Assembly (NCBI GenBank): GCA_038030265.1
Contig: CM075938.1
Coordinates: forward strand, 21,243,009-21,307,008
From: Corythucha ciliata
Lineage: Eukaryota; Arthropoda; Insecta; Hemiptera; Tingidae
Length of the DNA stretch: 64,000 nt
Reading direction: 5' to 3'
Within the stretch, counting starts at the first letter, position 1. The number at the start of each line of letters is the position of its first letter. The notes under the pieces are model-generated. The model was not told the DNA's origin. It ran no database searches and worked only from the letters and a program-made list of their open reading frames with translations. Both the position numbers and the translations under genes were made by a program. Shown piece after piece: positions 24,827 through 33,769 of the stretch.

Positions 24827-24862
24827 AGACGTAGATGATTCCTCGACGAAACGTCACGTCAC
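24827..24862 (+). ncRNA. Possible degenerate hammerhead ribozyme motif, 3' of the Penelope-like fragment
   Basis: Hammerhead ribozymes are known in Penelope-like element terminal regions. Here, 75 bp after the stop, a GATGA box (24833-24837) is followed by CGAC-GAAA-CG (24844-24853) and a short stem ACG-TCA-CGT ending in C, as expected for core helix III. The expected CTGATGA reads TAGATGA, and helix II pairs poorly. If it is a ribozyme, it is mutated. GACGT (24828-24832) and ACGTC (24856-24860) could also pair. Confidence 0.3.
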
Positions 24863-25213
24863 TGAAAACAAAAACGCCGGCAGGATCGGTCGAAAAAAAA
24901 TTGAAAACAAGAAAACAAATCACTCCTGCCTCCAAAATAAAAAAATATTCTATAAGTGAAAATGTCCAAAATCCAGCTGTAATTTGATCTGAGCTGTGAT
25001 TTGCCCATTACGATAACATAATAACTCCAGTAAGTTGAATTTTTCATAACCTGGTACTTTATAGCTTCAGTTTTTGAAACTGTACAGTACAGGTTTAAAA
25101 CTGACATGAAAAGTTTTTTACATGTCAGTTTTCTATAACCTTGTGCAACCTTTAAGGGCGCCGCGCGCCGACTCCGGGAAGGACCGCCCATTCCCTACCA
25201 CTGGAAGACCCGT

Positions 25214-25242
25214 GGGAGGTGCCTCCCATCGGGCTATATAAA
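25214..25242 (+). promoter_or_regulatory. TATA-box core promoter candidate of the GC-rich insertion
   Basis: TATATAAA lies at 25235-25242 in an otherwise GC-rich setting. It is preceded by a perfect palindromic stem GGGAGG-TG-CCTCCC at 25214-25227. A start site about 25-30 bp downstream would fall near 25265-25272 and transcribe the array as plus-strand RNA. This rests on sequence match only. Confidence 0.45.
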
Positions 25243-25953
25243 CAGCGCGGTGACCCAAAAATGGTATTCGGACGGCCGCAGCCAGAGAAGGAAGACCCCT
25301 GGACCAGCCTAGTCACCCAGGACCAACCCGGACGAGGACCAGCCGACACCGCGGGAAGCGAAAAGGACGCAAACTGGAGCAGCAGTGGAACTCCAAGAAG
25401 GGACAATCGGACCTAGGACCACCCCAGAGGATCTACGGACAGCGCCAAGGGCGCTAACTGCCAACCAGGAGGACTCCCAGCGAACCCGTCGCCCCCTCGG
25501 TAGTTCTCCCCATCGTGGTTGACGAACACCGAGGACCGGCCGAGCAAGAGGGAAGCGAAAAGGACGCTAACCGGACCCAGGATCATCCCAGAGGATCTAC
25601 GGACAGCGCGAGGGGCGCTAACTTCCACCCGGAAGGACTCCCAGCAAAACCCTTCGTACCCCCTCGGTAGTTCTCCCCGTTGTGGTTGACGAACACCGAG
25701 GAGTTCCCAGCCAAACCCCCTCTACCCCCGGCTGCTTCTCCCAGTCATTGGTCGACGAACGCCGGTCCTCCTCCCTGTGGTGGCGGGTCTTCTCCCAGTT
25801 ATTGGTCGACGAAGGCTCCACCTTCCTACCCCATACCTCCCAGGGTGAATCCTTACCAGAGGGCCTATAGGGCTTAGCGCCTTAATTGGCTGCCCTTGAA
25901 CTCCTGGTGAGCGACAGAACCACATCCCTGTCCTCACCCTTACAGCTGGAGCG

Positions 25954-26590
25954 AGCGCAGGAGCGCTAACCGAACTTCACCCCGGAGGACCCGCAGATAG
26001 CGTCGAGGGACGCTCATAGACGACCCCGAGGACCTGGAGCAAGCGCAAGGGCGCTAACCGACCGGCTACCCAGGAGGACTGGAGCAAGCGCAGGGCGCTA
26101 ACCGAACTTCAGCCCGGAGGACCCGAAGATAGCGTCGTGGGACGCTCATAGACGACCCCGAGGACCTGGAGCAAGCGCAAGGGCGCTAACCGACCGAATA
26201 CCCAAGGATCTAGGGCAAGCGTAAGGGACGCTAATCGAACTTCGGCCCAGAGGACCTGTGGCGAGCGCAAGGGCGCTAATCGACCACCAACCTCCCGGAT
26301 CTAGGGCAAGCGCAAGGGCGCTAATCGAACTTCGGCCCAGAGGATCTGTGTCGAGCGCAAGGGCGCTAATCGGCCACCAACCTCCGGATCTAGGGCAAGC
26401 GCAAAGGCGCTAACCGAACTTCGGCCCCGAGGGCCTGTGGCGAGCGCAAGGGCGCTATCCGACTACCAACCCCTAGGATCTGGGGCAAGCGCAAGGGCGC
26501 TATCTACCGTTTCGACCCAGAGGACCCGCAGGCAGCGTCGAGGGACGCTCACTGACGACCCAGAGGGCCTGTGGCAAGCGCCAGGGCGCT
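25954..26590 (+). repeat. Fifteen-unit 44-45 bp tandem array, one hairpin per unit
   Basis: Hairpins begin at 25954, 25999, 26042, 26087, 26131, 26174, 26218, 26264, 26309, 26354, 26398, 26443, 26488, 26534 and 26577, a spacing of 43-46 bp. Most read AGCGC-AAGG-GCGCT. Variants are AGCGTC-GAGG-GACGCT (25999, 26534), AGCGTC-GTGG-GACGCT (26131) and AGCGT-AAGGG-ACGCT (26218), which keep full pairing. The hairpin is usually followed by AAYCGA. Spacers fall into types: ACTTCGGCCCAGAGGACC, CCACCAACCTCCCGGATC and GACGACCCCGAGGACC. More diverged hairpins of the same kind lie upstream at 25441-25455, 25554-25568 and 25605-25619. Confidence 0.9.
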
Positions 26591-26949
26591 AACCCACTAT
26601 CGACAGAGGCACGCCTACCGCAGAAGGAGCTCGCGTCCAGAAGTACGACCGACCTCCCGTTGAAATGTTATCACCTCATCCGTGATTATAGAAATATCTT
26701 AGGACATGTTTTTTTGCCAAAAGAATAAAACTGGGTAATATTCGACGATGGTTGCGCGAAAAATAACGTACATCACTCGACTATTAAGTGGTACTACCCG
26801 CTCGTTTTTAATTAGGAGCCCCGGCAAGCCTCGTCAAAACTCGCACGTAATGCACCACTTACTAATCTTGTGATGTAATTTACTATTGCTTCACATGTAG
26901 TTTGTGAAGCAAATACTTTATATTTAAAAAAAAAAGTTGAGACCAAATG

Positions 26950-27200
26950 GGGGTGATTCTGTAACTTGCAAAATTTACGTGTCGTAAATTGGAAGAAGGG
27001 CGAGGAGAGGTACCTCGTTACCATGGTTTTTACGATACCTAGTGAATTAAACTGTGGAATTTTCACGCTAGATTGTGTGGTCTCGAAAAAAAATAATAAA
27101 TTCTTGACAAATGCGAGGAAAAACCAAGGCAACGGGATACATCCTCACCCCCTCCTTCCCTGTTACGACACGTAAATTTTGCGAGTTACAGAATCACCCC
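26950..27200. mobile_element. 251 bp MITE with long terminal inverted repeats
   Basis: The ends GGGGTGATTCTGTAACTTGC and GCGAGTTACAGAATCACCCC are inverted copies, and pairing extends through ACACGTAA/TTACGTGT, with weaker similarity for about 80 bp. CCAAATG occurs directly on both sides (26943-26949, 27201-27207), a 7 bp target duplication, or 8 bp with one mismatch as in hAT elements. There is no coding capacity. Confidence 0.8.
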
Positions 27201-27403
27201 CCAAATGTTGGAAGAGCGCTGTAGCGGGATCAAAATTTCATAAATGACCACCGTTACCATAGCGATCGTGATAAGTGGAAAAACTTGGGTTCTATACAAC
27301 TTTGGGAGAAAGCTTGTGCTTGAATTTTCTTGGCCATAGTTATTATGGTGGGAGGTGCTCCGTGTGAACCACAGAGTAACCTCAAGTGAAGTTGTTTTTT
27401 TTT

Positions 27404-28414
27404 ACATATCCACTTTGAATTTCTAGTTTTCTTCATTTTCCTTGAAAAGTATGACCAGAAATGCTCACTAGTGAGTTTTTAGATTGTTTCACAGGACGTT
27501 AATGAAGTGAATAACCCACAACTACTCGGGAGAATCTTTATTCTAAACGGGATGCGCGAGTAGTGAGTTTTTGGACTCTTTTTCCGGATATTTCAACACG
27601 CGCAAGTACCTAGCTCCAGTCCTCTTCCTGAAATCACGACAGAAGTCTCCGGATAGTCCGTCACTCATTTTTTTATGGGATACGTCACGTTTCTGAGTTC
27701 AAGATAACTTGGTATTTACTGATGTGTTGTGTATTTTTGGGTATGTTTCTTCAGGGGTCGATCCTCTGCTAGTTAAGAGAAAAACAGGGCCTAAGAAATC
27801 ATGAACGTTTATTTCACATAATAGCCGCTAGCAAGCAAGAAACGAACTAATTCAGAAACGTTATTAGTACCGAAACTACAAATGAGAAGAACCGTGGTTC
27901 TAGCACAGCGAGAACTGCATGAGTGGTGCGACTTTTGTTCAAATCCTTGTTTCGCAGTCCTCAAAGGACGGAGCGGCTCTTTCTGAAGTCGTGACTGTCC
28001 CGCCCATGTAATATTTTTCCTAGTATGTTGATGGAACGTGATCAGAGCCACTTATTTTAGAAAATAAACACCAAAATACACTTGGAAACACGGCTACGTG
28101 CCACGAACGATGACGTTTACAATGAAATCGTATGATCATCGTGACGTCCACGCCTTGAGAACGAGAGTGTTGACCAGTTTGATTTCGTTTTCACCGAACA
28201 AATTCCCCGAAATACCTCTTCTTCATTCTAACTCGGGCTCTTTTTTTGTAATTTTTCATTAATCTCAGGAGGGAGGTGAACATTTTTATTGATAACCTGA
28301 CGATCTAGAGGTAAATGCAAGGTTCTGATGGGATACTTTGCCGGCCATATTTGTGGCAACCCTTCTACCCACCCCCTTGCACACTCAGGCTTTCTCTAGT
28401 TATTCACCTCTATG
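27404..28414. repeat. Dispersed 1 kb repeat, copy 2
   Basis: It aligns from end to end with 1807-2803 in the same orientation. Shared blocks include GTGAATAACCCACAACT, CATGCAGTTCTCGCTGTG on the reverse strand, and GATAACCTGACG. It contains a minus-strand frame of 80 codons matching a 76-codon frame in copy 1; a 12 bp indel keeps the frame. Differences are mostly amino-acid-changing, so no protein constraint is evident. Class unknown. Confidence 0.85.
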
Positions 28415-28717
28415 CCTTTTGTCAATATTAACCAGCAATATGCCTTCAAAGACCTCAAACAAAACGATTTTTGTCAAATGAGGAAGTTTCAAAGGTCGAG
28501 GCTTTGGGGAATAGTAGATTATATTACAAGATTAGTAAGTGGTGCATTACCTGCGAGTTTGGCGGACGAGGCTTGCCGATTCTTTTGACAAAAAAAAAAA
28601 ACATGTTTTAAGATATTTCTAAAATCACGATTGAGGTGATAACATTACAACAAAGGTTGCACAAGGTTACCGAAAACTGACACGTAAAAATATTTTCATG
28701 TCAGTTTCAAACCTTTA

Positions 28718-28853
28718 GGGCCGTATTCAGAAACCAACCTTAACCTTTACGTCTCCTTTAAGCGCTTCAAAACAGATAACACATTTTTATAAACCAACAC
28801 ATTTTTCAACTCCTTTAGTTAAGGCCTCGTAAAGGTGTTTCTGAATTCGGCCC
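28718..28853. mobile_element. 136 bp PIF/Harbinger-type MITE in the right inverted arm
   Basis: The inverted ends GGGCCGTATTCAGAAAC and GTTTCTGAATTCGGCCC are flanked by TTA on both sides (28715-28717, 28854-28856). The left arm of the composite at 25083-25100 lacks the insertion and reads straight through as an empty site, with a single TA-containing target. A 3 bp TTA duplication is typical of the PIF/Harbinger superfamily. Confidence 0.85.
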
Positions 28854-29205
28854 TTACTGTACAGTTTTCAAAAACTGAAGCTACAAAGAGCCAGGTTAGG
28901 AAAAATTCAACTTACTCGAGTAATCATGTTATCGTAATGGGCAACTTACGAAGCAGGTAGCGCGAAAAATGTATTTTTTTTATGATTAAGTAGGCTAAAA
29001 TAGAGCTTATGTATACCGTTTTCCGTTCGTCAAAAACTCCATCCATTAATTTTTAATTGACGTTTGCAGTTACGGGCTGCTCCCCCGGCCCCCTCGCCTG
29101 TAAACTACGTCATCAATGCTGCTCCCCACTTCACCACCCTGAAGGCGGCTCGGTTGCAATTATTTCCATTACCTTCAGTTTATTTTATTGACCCGGGACA
29201 TATTA

Positions 29206-29570
29206 GGTTCGTTCGTTTGTCGTTCAGTATAGTGGTGCAGGGGTAGTTCGAGCAGTCCGGGATTGACGTCATTTTTGAAAAGCAAACGAACGCTTTTCTT
29301 GCAAATGGCTAACCTAACGATAACAAAATCGTTACCTTTATAATTTAATTCCCGCTTCCCAGACAGAAATGTTGACAAAAGGTAATTATAGAGCAGGTTA
29401 TAACATCTCGAGCAGCAAGCTCCTCCTAATTTTTCAGTGTAGATAGTGCTGCACTGAACAGTCCGAGGTTTGACAAACGAACGCTTTCAGTTTAGTTCGG
29501 GATAACAAAAGAACGCTTTTCGGACTGTTCGTGCAGTCCAGAGCAGCTCCGGACGACAAACGAACGAACC
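29206..29570. mobile_element. 365 bp MITE with GGTTCGTTCG ends
   Basis: The ends GGTTCGTTCGTTTGTCG and CGACAAACGAACGAACC are perfect inverted repeats flanked by TA (29204-29205, 29571-29572), suggesting a Tc1/mariner-type insertion. Internally it repeats AACGAACGCTTTT and GGACTG sub-motifs. No coding frame. Confidence 0.85.
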
Positions 29571-30251
29571 TATTATAAGACTCAAGGGGAAAAAAGAAAA
29601 ACAATTAAGTAAAATAAAAAAAAACGTGAATTCAAGGTAAATCACGTCTTAAATATGTATTTCTTTAACGGTAACCCTTTTGAAATGGAAACTTCAGCGG
29701 CTTCTCGTTTGAGCGCCACGTTGTTCATGTTTGGAGGGAAACATTTCACTCACAATATCAATTTTTGAATTATTTTTCAACTATCAGTTTTTCTCGGTTA
29801 GCCGATGCCATTCCTTTGTTTAAATCCGTATTTTTGCATCCTTTTCCTTTGACGTTTGTCTATTCTCTCCGGTGACATCAATTATCCACATCGTTGCCCC
29901 GTCATCGTAGCACGCGCTAGGACGCCGTTGCTCGACAGCAGGCATAGTCAAGAACCAAGCGCAGTACAACATAGCCTGCAAAACACGTCCTTGCGTTCGG
30001 CCAATCATGTTACGTTTGGATAAAAATTAGCACTCGCACTAGGTCATTCGACCTCTGTTTACGTTTTTAAATAGAAAACCTAATTCACAAAACGTTTGAA
30101 GTGAAAATATGAGAACGAACGAAGAGAACCTCCAACTTTAATCAAATATTATGAAACTGAAAAATTGGGGAATAGACTATTTCCGTGGAAAAAGCGAAGG
30201 TTTAGAACTGCAGGTTATGGGTTTATTCCTAGTTGCCTAGATCCTCTTTAA

Positions 30252-30589
30252 AGGGGTCCATAGACGTACAATAAATATTGCGCAATAAATTTGACAATAT
30301 TTCGTTTCCAGATGTTTAAGGCCTCGCCACACCGAACGCGAACTGCCGCGCGGACTGGTCCGCTCGCGGAAAAACTATGGTAACGGGGTATACCCCACCC
30401 ACGTTGTCATGGTTTTTTAGCGAGCGGACCAGCCCGCGCGGCAGTTCGCGTTCGGTGTGGCGAGTCCTTTAGGGATAAAAAAATAGGTTGTTCATTATAT
30501 TGTGCAACCCGTCAATACAACCCACAAACGTTCAATTTTATTGTACAACCTCTATTATTGCGCAATATTATTGTACGTGTATGGGCCGC
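30252..30589. mobile_element. TTAA-flanked MITE with GGGGTCCATA ends, copy 1 (carries a nested MITE)
   Basis: The left end GGGGTCCATAGACGTACAAT and right end ATTGTACGTGTATGGGCC are inverted copies flanked by TTAA (30248-30251, 30590-30593), as for piggyBac-type target sites. Inner inverted motifs TATTGCGCAATA occur at both sides. A second copy is at 53934-54247. Confidence 0.85.
30319..30468. mobile_element. 150 bp MITE nested in the TTAA MITE
   Basis: The ends AGGCCTCGCCACACCGAACG and CGTTCGGTGTGGCGAGTCCT are near-perfect inverted repeats; the arms pair over about 55 bp, including GTCCGCTCGC. TTA flanks both sides (30316-30318, 30469-30471). The other copy of the host MITE (near 54140) reads GATGTTTACGGATAAAA without it, an empty site with one TTA. 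PIF/Harbinger type. Confidence 0.9.
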
Positions 30590-30730
30590 TTAACAGTTTT
30601 TTTTTTCACATTGCTAGCATTACTACGACTGTATTTCGGTTTCAAATACTACATGATATTTTGAGATTTTCGTTTATTTCGAGTCTGCAATTACACTTCC
30701 TTCGCGTGCTTCTCATATAAAATCAAAAAA

Positions 30731-31006
30731 ATGCGATACTATTGCTGCTTCGGTGACTGTACGAGTTCTTCCATTCCGGGTCGACTTGGTTTTGACCCAG
30801 CTACTAAATTTATCCCTTTCTTTCAACCTTACCGGCACTTGACTGAAAATGTCTTAAATTGAGGAAAAAGGGAAGAGAAAGTACATGTGAAGGAGTGTGA
30901 TAAATGCGCAACTATGATGGGACTTCATGTTAAGGTTCCGCCGGAACGACGAGTTTTCATCGGTACGTTTCGTGTGACGGAGGCTGAAGAATATAATCAG
31001 AATTGA
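30731..31006 (+). pseudogene. Possible broken zinc-finger-like (THAP-like?) reading frame
   Basis: From the ATG at 30731 the frame gives M-R-Y-Y-C-C-F-G-D-C and K-F-I-P-F-F-Q-P-Y-R-H-L. This recalls the first half of THAP C2CH fingers, which begin with a Cys pair and have an FxxFP-like segment. A TGA follows at about 30860. The same frame then stays open with E-C-D-K-C and P-P-E-R-R-V-F-I-G-T-F to a second TGA at 31004. The second Cys-His pair of a THAP domain is not identifiable. It may be a decayed transposase or cellular fragment, or a chance frame. Confidence 0.25.
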
Positions 31007-31009
31007 ATA

Positions 31010-32220
31010 ACTGCAAATGTGGTTTTAGTTTGACGGGACTGACAAGAGTAACCCATAACCTGGCCTTAGCGGGTTGCAAAACTGTTGAAGTAGGACTGGA
31101 GAGCGCATGAGTGGAAATCGTCTATTGACGCTGAAAAAATCAAACTTTTGTTTTTTGTTTTTTTAATGATAAACTAGCTTGAATATTAATCATGTTGCAC
31201 CGTTCAATGAAGTGAGGCAGGTAACACACAAAATGGCAGTGGCAGTGGCAGTGACACAAAATGTAGTAAGACAAGGACAGAGTACGCATTCGTGACGTCA
31301 CGCGGGAACCCAAATTTCCTATTTTTATTAATTAAACAAAATGTGTCTAGCACGATTTAATTTTGTTTACACGTTTTTATATTTATATTTATCTATGTGT
31401 CCGACCATGAAACTTTCTCATTCAGCCATCGAGTCAAACCTCGGCTTGGAGCTTTTTGTGAATTGCAACAGGAAAATTTCCCTCCAGAACCATTCCAACA
31501 CGAGCCTTTCCAGCTATACGAGAGAACGCTGTTGCTTCTTTCGTGAAGCAAATTTTCCCCCATGAACCTTATGAATTATAGTGTTATTGATAGTTTTGGT
31601 CTGTTTGTCACCGTGAATCTGCGAGTTCACAGGCTGCCCAAGAAGCCATACCGAAGCGCCAATTCGAATCATCCGCGCACAAATAACACAAAATCCTGAA
31701 TCTCGTATGAGACAAGCGTGATCACAGAAAGTAGGACCCGTCAAAATTTGGCACTCTTTCCAAAAATTATTTTCCTCTAGCGCCTTTCCAGAGCTTTCTG
31801 CTTGTTATTCTTCATTACACTACCAAGCCAATGAAGAGGGCAAAATTAATTGTGTTATTAAATTAATGGTTTTGTTACGACCAGACGCAGCCGCTAGGCA
31901 GAAACGAATGGTTGAAGCTTGAAGTTGCGAAAAAAAGCCCTATCTGGTGGGCCTACTCGGAACTAGCTCTCCCGTGGTCTTCCCCTTGTCGGAAACATGC
32001 TCGCTCAGGCCAGCAAGCACGGTTGACGGGGAGCGAGGTGCGGATAACCATCAGGTACATACTTCACGCCGTGGGTCACTTTCAGCCGTGTGATACCCGT
32101 GTCCCGACCATGAGCCACAACTGGCTTTAAATCGGGGCAGGAATAAGAAAAACGCAAACGTGGTCTTCCCTTTGCCATAAGCTCCCAGCCGTTCCTATTC
32201 TCCTAGTCTTTCGAAACCCA
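31010..32220. other. Intergenic, no recognisable gene
   Basis: Unremarkable sequence with a GGCAGT triplet-like repeat near 31236. No domain-bearing frame. Confidence 0.5.
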
Positions 32221-32223
32221 AAC

Positions 32224-32330
32224 ATGTCGAAAAACACAATTCACCCCTGGATCAAGGGCTGGCTACGCCCTTGAGGGAGGGGGAGGATTGTGTTTTTCGA
32301 CATACGTAGCCAGCCCTTGATCCAGGGGTG
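32224..32330. repeat. Interleaved inverted repeats (A-B-A'-B' order)
   Basis: ATGTCGAAAAACACAAT (32224-32240) pairs with its inverse at 32287-32303. CACCCCTGGATCAAGGGC and the bases after it (32242-32267) pair with the inverse at 32305-32330. The order is A, B, 19 bp, A', B', so the two pairings cross as in a pseudoknot instead of nesting. Both matches are essentially perfect, so the structure is recent. Confidence 0.9.
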
Positions 32331-32589
32331 GGCAGACGATGTCGGATGCCCTATAGAGACCCCAGAAAAAACAGGTTTTTGATTATAACATAGGCGCATT
32401 AAATCGTCAAATTCTTCCCCGGAAACTGGTCTGTCACAAAAAGGGCCGTAATTCATCAATAATTAATATCTCCGTTGGGAAAATATCGGTAATTTAGCCT
32501 TCTATTCCTTTTTTTCTATCCAAAATTGGCAATGTTTCCCCCGGTAATCGATGCTTTGTAGGAAAGGCTTCGCACTTAAATAATGGGAG

Positions 32590-33480
32590 GCGGTTTTTCA
32601 TCAACGTCTTGTCCGAGAGACGTAAAAATCGAACACTTTTCAACTCAAAGCTGGCGTTTTTTAACGCAGACCGGAAGATTTCACTCTATAACTCGATGTT
32701 TTACTTCAAAACTGACGATTTTATGCCTAAATCGAGGTGTTATCCCTAAACTAAAAATTTCACAGCACAACTGGCGATTTTAAAATCTAGGCTTTACACC
32801 AAAATTGATGATATCACCCTAAAACTGGTGGGTTTATATCCCAAACTGATGACAAAAGTATGACTTTTTATACCCAAACAGACCACCTCGCATTAGAAAC
32901 TGCCGATTTTATCCCTTAAGTCACAATTTTACTCCAAAAACGTACGATTTCTCGCCAAAGGCGACTGTTTCCTCCCTCCAAACTGAAGTATTTTTTACTA
33001 CAAATCTGGCGGTTTTAACCTACAAATTTTATGTTTCAATGAAAAAATGAATATTTCACACGCGAAACGATGATTTTCCCCAAAATTGGATATTTTACTC
33101 CAAATACGGTCACACTGTAAATAGAGTTTTCCCCACAGCGGATGATTTTAGGCGAGAAAGGACGACTCTGCCTTGAAAACCGGTGATTTCACCACAAAAC
33201 TGACGAATTTATCCCAAATGTGACGATTTTATACCAAAACAGGCGATTTCACCAAAGCTGACATGTTGCCTCATAACTGAAGACGTCACTGCAAAACTAG
33301 CAATTTTACCCCAAAACCAAATTTTATTGTTGAACCTCAGAAATGAATATTTTACTCCAAAATGGGTTACCACACAACTGCCTTCGTGAAGTGTTCATCT
33401 GAATTTTTGTCAACAAATATAACTGGCAATTTTACCCCAAAACTGACTATAGTCGGATCGGTGAAAGAATACGCATGAAA
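32590..33480 (+). repeat. Decayed 20 bp-family array
   Basis: Units approximate AAAACTGGCGATTTTACCCC, repeated about 40 times with substitutions (CAAAACTGACGATTTTATCC, AAACTGGTGGGTTTATATCC). Short outliers occur at 33690-33750, 34385-34420 and 35280-35340. Confidence 0.75.
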
Positions 33481-33769
33481 TGACCCTCTCTCTTTTCCCT
33501 AAACCCACATGACTTATCGCTACCACGCCATCACCCGAGAGGAGCCTTTCCTATTTTATCGGTAAAACTCTCTGCTATTGGTTGCATTTGTTTGATAATA
33601 AGAGGAGAAGTAGAGAAGCACGTTAAGAGAGGGGAAAAGCAGGCTTTTGGCTTCCCACCGCTCATGCACATTCTTTCGCCGATCCGACTATAGTAGGCCC
33701 TAAAATTGTGATTTTGGCCAAAAACTGGCAAATTTTGCCGCTAAGCGGGAGATTTCAGGTGTTTTTTTT

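Larger units (their letters stand above)
25154..26658 (+). repeat. GC-rich insertion with promoter-like head and hairpin-bearing tandem array
   Basis: This block is visibly much richer in G and C than everything around it. It interrupts the left arm of the inverted-repeat composite between CAACCTTT and GTTGAAATG, which are contiguous in the right arm. It has three parts: a promoter-like head (25154-25270), a middle of about 176 bp direct repeats (about 25340-25720) carrying CCCCCTCGGTAGTTCTCCCC twice, and a 44-45 bp array (25954-26590). No long coding frame is convincing, and unit lengths of 44 and 45 rule out a conserved reading frame. ACCT sits at both junctions and could be a short target duplication. 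I do not recognise the family. Confidence 0.85.
24996..28949. mobile_element. 4 kb inverted-repeat (foldback-like) composite element
   Basis: The left arm (24996-25153 continued at 26659-26886) is the inverted counterpart of the right arm (28511-28949). Matching landmarks include TTGCCCATTACGATAACAT at the outer end, the TGTACAGT block, AACCTTGTGCAACCTTT, GTTATCACCTC, and the inner GCACCACTTACTAATCTTG. The left arm is interrupted by a 1.5 kb GC-rich insertion and the right arm by a 136 bp MITE at 28718-28853. The right arm also lacks about 80 bp present on the left around 26730-26815. The 1.6 kb centre holds a 251 bp MITE and one copy of a 1 kb dispersed repeat. No transposase frame is visible. 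It could be a foldback transposon or two inverted copies of one repeat. Confidence 0.7.

Noticed and set aside
25954..26590. Resemblance to a CRISPR array (short palindromic repeats with about 30 bp spacers)
   Set aside because: The DNA is from a eukaryote, the spacers are themselves repeated in a fixed alternation, the palindrome is only 14-16 bp and varies, and no cas genes are present.
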